This document shows positions 7,328 to 12,315 of a stretch of 12,315 nucleotides of DNA, one piece after another (position 1 is the stretch's first letter; the number at the start of each line of letters is the position of its first letter). A program made the translations under genes and the position numbers. A model generated the notes under the pieces. It did not search any database. It saw only the letters and a list, made by a program, of their open reading frames with translations, and was not told the origin of the DNA. Source of the stretch: UBA993 sp964436815 (lineage in GTDB: Bacteria > Bacillota > Dethiobacteria > DTU022); the NCBI GenBank assembly GCA_964436815.1, contig CAYTER010000056.1:1-12315 (forward strand), given 5' to 3'.

Positions 7328-7360
7328 GAAAAGCCCGGGGCAACCCGGGTCTTTTCTTTT
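7328..7360 (+). terminator. Intrinsic terminator after the NifU-like gene
   Basis: A GC-rich stem, CCCGGG (7334-7339) with CCCGGG (7344-7349), has a GCAA loop. It is extended through a G-T pair and one mismatch by pairing of the A-run at 7329-7331 with the T-run, and is followed by TCTTTTCTTTT. This is a good rho-independent terminator. No clear new promoter is visible before the next gene, so it may act as a partial terminator. Confidence 0.8.
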
Positions 7361-7389
7361 CTATCTTCTTTAAAAACGGAGGACTTTGA

Positions 7390-8547
7390 TTGAAGGAAAT
7401 TTATCTTGACAACAGCGCCACAACCCGCCCGTACCCGGAAGTGCTCGAAATGATGAACCGGGTCCAGGATCAGTTTTACGGTAACCCTTCGGCCATGCAT
7501 GAAAAGGGAATCGCCGCCGAAAAGGTAATCACCGAGGCACGCCGTCAAATCGCCCGGCACCTGGGCTGCCACGAAAAGGAGGTTGTTTTTACTTCAGGCG
7601 GCACTGAAGCTAATAACCAGGCTATCATCGGCGCGGCGCTGCGAAACCGCAAGCGGGGCAAGCACCTGATCACCGTGGCCAGCGAACACCCCTCTGTTTT
7701 AAACAGTTATCGTTATCTTGAAAATGAGGGTTTTAGGGTCAGCTATCTGCCCGTTGATCAGAGCGGTTCTCTTGATCCGGAGCTGCTTATAAACCAGGTA
7801 ACCTCAGAAACAACCCTGATCAGCGTTATGCACGTAAACAACGAGATCGGCACCATCATGCCCCTTTCAACAATTGGCCCTGCCATCAAGGTAAAAAACC
7901 CGCATACCCTCCTGCATGTTGATGCGGTACAATCCTATGCCAGGCTGCCCTTAGACCCGAGCGGTTGGCAGGCAGACCTGATTAGCGGCAGCAGTCACAA
8001 GATTCATGGTCCCAAGGGATCAGGCTTTCTCTGGATTAGAACAGGCACCCTTCTTGATCCCCTGCTCCACGGCGGCGGTCAGGAGCGGGGGCTTCGTTCG
8101 GGAACTGAGAACACCGCAGCTATTTCCGGGTTCGGATTGGCTGCCCATCTTGCCGGAGTTAATTATGCAGAAAAAATCTCAGCCCTGATGTCTTTGAAAA
8201 AAGCATTCCTGCTCGTGTTGGACAATAGCGGTATCGACTTTGCTATTAACGGGCCTACCGCTGTAAACGGGGCTCCGCATATCCTAAACCTGGCTTTTCC
8301 GGGTTTAAAAGCAGAGGTTCTTTTGCACGTTTTAGAACAGAAAAAGATCTATGTCTCAGCCGGTTCAGCCTGCCATGCACGCCGCCCTGAACCGAGCCAT
8401 GTTCTGCAGGCAATCGGCCTCAAAGCGGATCTCCTTGACAGTTCGATCCGTTTCAGCTTTTCAACCACCAACACAATGGAAGAAATAATAACGGCAGCAG
8501 GAGTAACCGCTGATGCCGTCAAACATTTAGCTTCACTTATCCGGTAG
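7390..8547 (+). CDS. Cysteine desulfurase (NifS/IscS family, NifZ-like partner of ThiI)
   Basis: A PLP enzyme that removes sulfur from L-cysteine as a persulfide and passes it on, leaving alanine. Visible residues include the N-terminal YLDNSATT (5-12), His100 stacking over PLP (ASEHPS), Asp178 (HVDAVQ), the Schiff-base lysine K204 in SGSSHKIHGPKG (199-210), and the persulfide cysteine C328 in SAGSACHARRPEPSHVL. The 385-residue length is normal. The start is TTG at 7390, with GGAGG seven bases upstream; it directly opens the conserved domain and no other start fits. thiI follows after 25 bases, the arrangement of nifZ-thiI in Bacillus. Supply of sulfur for tRNA 4-thiouridine is therefore the likeliest role, although Fe-S assembly with the upstream NifU-like protein cannot be excluded. 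Confidence 0.95.
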   Translation: MKEIYLDNSATTRPYPEVLEMMNRVQDQFYGNPSAMHEKGIAAEKVITEARRQIARHLGCHEKEVVFTSGGTEANNQAIIGAALRNRKRGKHLITVASEHPSVLNSYRYLENEGFRVSYLPVDQSGSLDPELLINQVTSETTLISVMHVNNEIGTIMPLSTIGPAIKVKNPHTLLHVDAVQSYARLPLDPSGWQADLISGSSHKIHGPKGSGFLWIRTGTLLDPLLHGGGQERGLRSGTENTAAISGFGLAAHLAGVNYAEKISALMSLKKAFLLVLDNSGIDFAINGPTAVNGAPHILNLAFPGLKAEVLLHVLEQKKIYVSAGSACHARRPEPSHVLQAIGLKADLLDSSIRFSFSTTNTMEEIITAAGVTADAVKHLASLIR

Positions 8548-8572
8548 TCTCCGGGCAGGAGGGAGTTTATTT

Positions 8573-9730
8573 ATGGCCGATATTTTAGTGCGCTACGGGG
8601 AGCTTGCCCTGAAGGGTAAAAACCGCGGGCAGTTTGAACAACAGCTCCATCGCAACCTCAAGGGGGCCCTGCAGGATTTATCGGCAACAGTGGTCAGGCA
8701 TCACGGCCGCTTTTCAGTAACTTGCCCTGATGATTTGCTGCAGCAGGCCCTGGAAAGATTGAGACGGGTTTTTGGCCTGGTTTCATTCAGCCCCGTAACT
8801 GAAACAGCCCTTAAGCTTGACAGCATCAAAACGGCGGCAACAGGATTAGCTAAAGATCTGGTAAGGGTAAAAACAACTTTCAAGGTCAAAGCGCGCCGCT
8901 CAAATAAAAATTTTCCCCATACATCTCCGGAAATTAATCAAATCCTCGGTGAACACCTGTTAGATCAGTTTCCGGGGCTTGCAGTTGATCTCCACAACCC
9001 TGCATTTACCCTTGAAGTTGAAATCGGCTATGAAAAAGCATTCCTTTTTGTGGAGCGGATTCCCGGGCCGGGAGGCCTGCCGGTTGGCACAAGCGGACGC
9101 TCCCTGCTTCTTCTATCAGGGGGGATTGATAGCCCGGTAGCAGGCTGGCTGGCCATGAAGCGAGGGCTGTACTTAGAAGCAATTCATTTTCACAGCTTTC
9201 CCTTTACCAGCAAGCGATCCATAGAGAAGGTTGTCGATTTAAGCCTCAAACTGGTCCGCTACGGTTACAAGCTACCTCTGCACCGGATCAGCGTGACCAA
9301 GATTCAGGAAGCTCTCCGCCAGTATTGCCCGCAAGAAATGGGTGTGATTTTGCTGCGCCGGATGATGATGCGCCTCGCTGAAAGGCTCTGCGAGGAGCGT
9401 AAACTGCAAGCGCTGGTCACCGGAGAAAACCTGGGGCAGGTTGCCAGTCAGACCCTGGAAAGCATCGACGTAATCAGCAAAGCCACAAACAAGCTGATCT
9501 TAAGACCGTTGATCGGTTTTGACAAACTGGAGATATCTGAACTGGCGATGAAGATCGATACTTATGAAACATCGATCCTGCCTTACGAGGATTGCTGCAC
9601 TTTATTTGTCCCGGCAAGTCCGACAACGCGGCCCAAACTGGCCGCCATCGAAACACAGGAGAAAAAGCTCGATCTCAAGACACTACTGGATGAGGCAATG
9701 GAGACCCTGGAGACTGAAATATTCCGGTAG
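8573..9730 (+). CDS. thiI: tRNA 4-thiouridine synthase ThiI
   Basis: ThiI adenylates U8 of tRNA and inserts sulfur delivered by a cysteine desulfurase, giving 4-thiouridine; in some species it also serves thiamine synthesis. The N-terminal ferredoxin-like domain and THUMP domain cover about 1-165 (LVRYGELALKGKNRGQFE at 5-22). The PP-loop ATP site is SGGIDSP (182-188). GENLGQVASQTLES (284-297) and PYEDCCTLFVP (337-347), with cysteines 341-342, match the family. At 385 residues it lacks the C-terminal rhodanese domain of the enterobacterial enzyme, as usual in Bacillota, so sulfur should come straight from the preceding desulfurase. The ATG has AGGAGGG upstream. Its 3' end stops three bases short of the opposing gene. 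Confidence 0.96.
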   Translation: MADILVRYGELALKGKNRGQFEQQLHRNLKGALQDLSATVVRHHGRFSVTCPDDLLQQALERLRRVFGLVSFSPVTETALKLDSIKTAATGLAKDLVRVKTTFKVKARRSNKNFPHTSPEINQILGEHLLDQFPGLAVDLHNPAFTLEVEIGYEKAFLFVERIPGPGGLPVGTSGRSLLLLSGGIDSPVAGWLAMKRGLYLEAIHFHSFPFTSKRSIEKVVDLSLKLVRYGYKLPLHRISVTKIQEALRQYCPQEMGVILLRRMMMRLAERLCEERKLQALVTGENLGQVASQTLESIDVISKATNKLILRPLIGFDKLEISELAMKIDTYETSILPYEDCCTLFVPASPTTRPKLAAIETQEKKLDLKTLLDEAMETLETEIFR

Positions 9731-9733
9731 AAA

Positions 9734-10750
9734 TTACCTGCTGTGGGGTTTATAATCACGATCCCGCTGCTTGACTGCTTCTTCCAAAACTTCGAGGCCG
9801 GAGAATCGCGCCTTATCCCGGGTAGCAGGTGAAAAGAATAACGCATCGGTCGGGCACCAGTTCAGGCAGCGCAGGCAGTACATACAGTGATAAAGTCGAA
9901 TCGGGTAACCGTCGTCGCCTAACTCGATCAAACCCTGCGGGCACTGGTTAACACAGGTCATACAGAGGATACAGTTTTCTTTATTGATCCCGTAGCCGAA
10001 GAGAAAATGATTCAGCAGCAGGTCGATGCCGAACGAATAAACCAGTCTATAGGGTAACCCGGCCAGCTTACTGAGGGTGCCGGGTCCGGGGTACCTGTAG
10101 CTGTGATCAGAATCAAGCGATTCAATGTAGTCTAAGAATATATTGATCTTAACCACTGCCTGCTCACTTTTCCTGGCTAACAGGCGTCCGGCTTCGAGGT
10201 GGTTAAACTTTTTACGCATCACTACCGCTGCCGAATAGATAAAGGACTGATCTAAGTGTCCGACATAGTTAAAACCCTTGCGATCCAAAATTTCTTTCAT
10301 AAACGCCTCAAAATCACCCTGTGCCCCATCATGGGTGGCGAAAGAAAAAACTCGCTTGGTACGGCTGAAAAGAGGAAGATCAAGCAAGAAACGGATCATT
10401 ACCGGAGCGGGACGAAAAGCATATACAGGTGAGCCGAACCCGATCAGGTCATATTTTGACCAATCGGTAGTCAACCTGCTGAACAGCGGGTTTTCCCAGG
10501 CTGATCTAACCGCACGTTTCAGATCCTGGTACGGCCAGGGGTATTTGCTTAAAGGGCGTTTTACCTCGGCGTTAATCGTATAGTTCAGCGCCACCGGCCT
10601 CTTCTGCCAGAGGGTGGGAAGATCGGTCAGTTCCTCAAGGTCGAGCAGGTCACAGCTGTTACCGCGTTTCTCAAACTCTTCACAGATCAACGAAGCAAAG
10701 TGACGGGTAATGCCGGTACCGGAAAAGTAGATCAGCAGTATTTTACTCAT
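9734..10750 (-). CDS. EFR1-type flavodoxin-ferredoxin fusion protein
   Basis: A 338-residue cytoplasmic electron-transfer protein. The N-terminal flavodoxin-like domain, about 1-175, has the FMN phosphate loop YFSGTGITR (8-16) and GFGSPVYAFRPAP (104-116). The C-terminal part carries two [4Fe-4S] motifs: C260-x2-C263-x2-C266-x3-C270-P and C289-x2-C292-x2-C295-x3-C299-P. Such FMN plus 2[4Fe-4S] fusions are common in anaerobes; the electron donor and acceptor are not known. The frame stays open to 10858, but the ATG at 10750 has GGAGGT just upstream and opens the flavodoxin fold (MSKILLIYFSGTG). The extension would also run through the promoter. It is divergent from the ModE-like regulator and convergent with thiI. 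Confidence 0.92.
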   Translation of the reverse strand: MSKILLIYFSGTGITRHFASLICEEFEKRGNSCDLLDLEELTDLPTLWQKRPVALNYTINAEVKRPLSKYPWPYQDLKRAVRSAWENPLFSRLTTDWSKYDLIGFGSPVYAFRPAPVMIRFLLDLPLFSRTKRVFSFATHDGAQGDFEAFMKEILDRKGFNYVGHLDQSFIYSAAVVMRKKFNHLEAGRLLARKSEQAVVKINIFLDYIESLDSDHSYRYPGPGTLSKLAGLPYRLVYSFGIDLLLNHFLFGYGINKENCILCMTCVNQCPQGLIELGDDGYPIRLYHCMYCLRCLNWCPTDALFFSPATRDKARFSGLEVLEEAVKQRDRDYKPHSR

Positions 10751-10768
10751 ATCCGACCTCCGGTTTAT

Positions 10769-10797
10769 ATTATAGCCTAAGCGAATTGATAAACAAA
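10769..10797 (-). promoter_or_regulatory. Promoter of the flavodoxin-ferredoxin gene
   Basis: On the minus strand a perfect TATAAT (10769-10774) lies 16 bases after TTGTTT (10791-10796), a weak -35. The leader to the ATG at 10750 would be short, with GGAGGT inside it. This promoter supports the shorter start of the gene. Confidence 0.55.
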
Positions 10798-10821
10798 GGA
10801 AATGAAGAGGCAAAACTGGAA

Positions 10822-10850
10822 TTGAAAGTAAGTTGATAGTAATTTTTACT
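10822..10850 (+). promoter_or_regulatory. Putative promoter with overlapping palindrome for the ModE-like gene
   Basis: TTGAAA (10822-10827) is followed after 17 bases by TTTACT (10845-10850), a moderate -10. A short palindrome, AGTAA-TTT-TTACT (10838-10850), overlaps the -10 and could be an operator for the regulator encoded just downstream. The palindrome is short and AT-rich, so the regulatory reading is tentative. Confidence 0.35.
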
Positions 10851-10881
10851 GTAATCACTCTGCCGTAAGGGGGAAACTTTA

Positions 10882-11229
10882 GTGGAACCTGAATTGAAAG
10901 CGAAGATCTGGATCGAAGCAGGCGGTGAAAAAATTTTTGGTGACGGTCCCTGGGATCTATTAAAAAGAGTGGAACGAACCGGATCGCTGCGGCAGGCAGC
11001 GGCAGAGATCAAGATGTCTTACAGTCAGGCCTGGCGCCTGATCAGGATTATTGAGCAGAAACTTGGTTATCCCCTGTTAGAAAAGAGAACCGGGGGCAGC
11101 GGCGGCGGCTATTCGAAACTGACTGCTGATGCCGCTACCTTAACAACCGCCTACAACCGGTTTCGCACTGATACCGAAAAAGCCATGAAGGAACTTTTTA
11201 ACCTGCACCTGGTCAATAAAATAAGGTAA
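10882..11229 (+). CDS. ModE-like winged helix-turn-helix regulator, DNA-binding domain only
   Basis: A 115-residue protein corresponding to the N-terminal DNA-binding domain of ModE (LysR-like winged helix). RTGSLRQAAAEIKMSYSQAW (32-51) is the helix-turn-helix. LLEKRTGGSGGGYSKLT (65-81) is the glycine-rich wing that ModE shows as ERATGGKGGGG. The C-terminal molybdate-binding (MOP) domains of full ModE are absent, so the signal it senses, if any, is unknown; it may respond through a partner or act as a constitutive DNA binder. The GTG start at 10882 has an AGGGGGAAA purine run upstream. It is divergent from the flavodoxin-ferredoxin gene, which is the obvious candidate target. Molybdate transport genes are not in the window. 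Confidence 0.88.
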   Translation: MEPELKAKIWIEAGGEKIFGDGPWDLLKRVERTGSLRQAAAEIKMSYSQAWRLIRIIEQKLGYPLLEKRTGGSGGGYSKLTADAATLTTAYNRFRTDTEKAMKELFNLHLVNKIR

Positions 11230-11258
11230 CTTTTACCTGGCGCGGCTCAAAAGGCAGC

Positions 11259-11287
11259 TTGATTTTGGAGAATTAAAGGATTATACA
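11259..11287 (+). promoter_or_regulatory. Sigma-A promoter for the membrane-protein pair
   Basis: TTGATT (11259-11264) and TATACA (11282-11287) are separated by exactly 17 bases and sit about 47 bases upstream of the first membrane-protein gene. It suggests this gene starts a new transcript rather than being read only from the ModE-like gene. Confidence 0.65.
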
Positions 11288-11333
11288 TAAACCAGAAGTA
11301 ATCACTCTCAGCAGTGAAAGGTGGTGTGTTCAG

Positions 11334-11687
11334 ATGGCAAAAACCTGGAGTATAAAAAACCTTTACTTTTACCTGGTTTGTCTGGTAACACTCTTTTTGT
11401 TCGTGGGTGGGGCAATTTCCACGATCAACAGCGCCATGCAGCTTGCCCTGCCGGATAAACCAAACGTGCCTTTAATCTATGTTTATTATCCGGAGTATAA
11501 AGGAGATCCGGCTCAGCCTGTTTTTGAGCCGCCTCCGCTGGAAGAACTGGAGAAGAGAAGGGCCGAGCAGGAAAGAACTGATATCTACTATCAGAGCTAT
11601 ACCAAACGAAGCCTGCTTAATTCGATCGCCTTGATGATCATTGCCCTGCCCTTTTACTTCTATCACTGGCGGCAAGTTAAACCATAA
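11334..11687 (+). CDS. Small two-segment membrane protein, paralogue A
   Basis: I do not recognise a characterised family. The 117-residue protein has a membrane segment at about 11-31 (YFYLVCLVTLFLFVGGAIS) and another at about 95-110. They enclose a 60-residue loop that is first proline/tyrosine-rich and then charged and helical (PPLEELEKRRAEQERTD). It ends in ALPFYFYHWRQVKP, with the YHWR motif at 110-113. No signal-peptide cleavage site is evident. The layout resembles small DUF5671-like membrane proteins, but that assignment is a guess. ATG with AAGGTGGT eight bases upstream. It is followed after 22 bases by a paralogue with the same architecture, so the two may form a heteromer. Confidence 0.8.
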   Translation: MAKTWSIKNLYFYLVCLVTLFLFVGGAISTINSAMQLALPDKPNVPLIYVYYPEYKGDPAQPVFEPPPLEELEKRRAEQERTDIYYQSYTKRSLLNSIALMIIALPFYFYHWRQVKP

Positions 11688-11709
11688 TCCTGAGAGCGAG
11701 GCGTTACTA

Positions 11710-12084
11710 ATGAAAATTAACTGGGATCTGGAACATGTCTATTTCTACCTGGTCAGCTTCGTCTCCCTGATCCTGATCATAATCGGTGCGGTAACTATAA
11801 CTCAGACTGCCATAGCCTATGTTACTCCGATCGATGAAGAATACAGCCCCTATACAATGAGGGAACCGAACCCCGACCTGATACAGTGGGAAGAAAGGTT
11901 TGGGACTGAATTTGTCGAACAGGAAAGGGAGCGGTTTGAAGAAATCAACAAGGAAAACACAAGCCGCAGACTGATCCGCGATTTGGTCCGCGGGATTGCC
12001 TTCATTGCCGTTGCACTGCCGGTTTACTTATATCACTGGCGCAAGATACCGAAGCTGGACGGCGCCGTAGCCATTGATTATTAA
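11710..12084 (+). CDS. Small two-segment membrane protein, paralogue B
   Basis: A 124-residue protein homologous to the preceding one. A membrane segment at about 11-31 (VYFYLVSFVSLILIIIGAV) lies at the same distance from the start. A charged central loop (WEERFGTEFVEQERERFEEI, 60-79) is probably helical. A second segment at about 95-108 ends in ALPVYLYHWRK, with YHWR at 108-111. The ends align well with paralogue A (YFYLV, ALP-x-Y-x-YHWR), while the loops have diverged and this copy has a longer polar tail. The start chosen is ATG 11710, with GAGG eight bases upstream. A longer open frame from 11641 would overlap paralogue A and lose the match. Function unknown. A GH65 gene follows after 30 bases. 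Confidence 0.82.
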   Translation: MKINWDLEHVYFYLVSFVSLILIIIGAVTITQTAIAYVTPIDEEYSPYTMREPNPDLIQWEERFGTEFVEQERERFEEINKENTSRRLIRDLVRGIAFIAVALPVYLYHWRKIPKLDGAVAIDY

Positions 12085-12114
12085 TTTTACTGATAGAGGG
12101 GATGCCTGCCTGAC

Positions 12115-12315
12115 GTGAAGTTTCTGAAACCCGAACAACCGCCGATTTTTGAAATAGACCCATGGAAAATTATCGAGAATAACTTTACGGCAAGCAGAAA
12201 TCTCCACAGTGAAACGGTATTTTCTCTGGCTAACGGCTATATCGGCATCAGGGGCAGCTTTGAAGAAGGTTTCAACGGTTCTTCTGCCCGCTCGATTGAC
12301 GGTATCTATCTTAAT
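12115..12315 (+). CDS. Glycoside hydrolase family 65 phosphorylase, N-terminal fragment
   Basis: The first 67 residues of a protein cut by the window edge. ETVFSLANGYIGIRGSFEEG (33-52) matches the N-terminal domain of GH65 enzymes, which start with a W-x-I-x-E stretch (here DPWKIIENNF, 16-25) and a strand containing xLxNGYxGxRGxxEE. Family members phosphorolyse maltose, trehalose, kojibiose or nigerose, giving beta-glucose 1-phosphate; the substrate cannot be told from this portion. The only possible start is GTG at 12115, since a stop lies at 12094 in frame. An AGAGGGG lies about 13 bases upstream, rather distant. It is in line with the two membrane-protein genes and may be co-transcribed. 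Confidence 0.85.
   Translation, partial: MKFLKPEQPPIFEIDPWKIIENNFTASRNLHSETVFSLANGYIGIRGSFEEGFNGSSARSIDGIYLN

Noticed and set aside
6985..7572. 195-codon open frame on the minus strand across the NifU-like gene and the start of the desulfurase
   Set aside because: It is antisense to two clearly conserved genes and runs through the terminator and the intergenic leader. Its product has no recognisable domain, so it is a shadow frame.
10751..10858. 36-residue N-terminal extension of the flavodoxin-ferredoxin protein
   Set aside because: It lies upstream of a good GGAGGT-ATG start and overlaps a TATAAT promoter. Adding it would put unrelated sequence before the flavodoxin fold.
11641..11709. 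Upstream start giving a longer paralogue B
   Set aside because: It overlaps paralogue A in another frame and lacks a ribosome binding site. The start at 11710 aligns exactly with paralogue A.
12102..12113. ATG-CCT-GCC-TGA mini-frame just before the GH65 gene
   Set aside because: Three codons after AGAGGGG could be a leader, but this is readily explained by chance and nothing else supports it.

Overview
The window looks like chromosomal DNA of a Gram-positive (Bacillota) bacterium, probably of the clostridial side. The strongest evidence is a complete ctsR-mcsA-mcsB-clpC operon, the class III heat-shock system confined largely to this phylum, with CtsR-type operators. AGGAGG-like ribosome binding sites, GTG/TTG starts, a rhodanese-less ThiI and a flavodoxin/2[4Fe-4S] protein agree with this. 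The species cannot be named from the sequence.

Layout. Positions 1-305 hold no gene but a dense cluster of C/G-rich intergenic repeats, with near-perfect hairpins, three G-quadruplex-type motifs and a short tract of 7-base periodicity. Positions 306-4918 (minus strand, transcribed ctsR to clpC) encode the repressor CtsR, the zinc-finger activator McsA, the protein-arginine kinase McsB and the AAA+ unfoldase ClpC. There is one CtsR operator at the ctsR promoter and a second, equally good one between ctsR and mcsA. Positions 5096-6828 (minus) encode an MgtC/SapB-type membrane protein with a C-terminal ACT-like domain and a thioredoxin-reductase-like flavoprotein.

A divergent intergenic region leads to a plus-strand sulfur-trafficking set at 7090-9730: a small NifU C-terminal-type Fe-S protein, an intrinsic terminator, a NifS/IscS-type cysteine desulfurase and ThiI. 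The desulfurase and ThiI are 25 bases apart and very likely form the two-protein route to 4-thiouridine in tRNA. ThiI converges, with a 3-base gap, on a minus-strand flavodoxin-ferredoxin fusion (EFR1 type). That gene is divergent from a short ModE-like winged-helix regulator.

The right end (11334-12315, plus) carries a well-formed promoter, two tandem paralogous small membrane proteins with a shared C-terminal YHWR motif, and the beginning of a glycoside hydrolase family 65 phosphorylase cut by the window edge. This last group is the least explained part. No CRISPR array, prophage, insertion sequence or RNA gene was seen.
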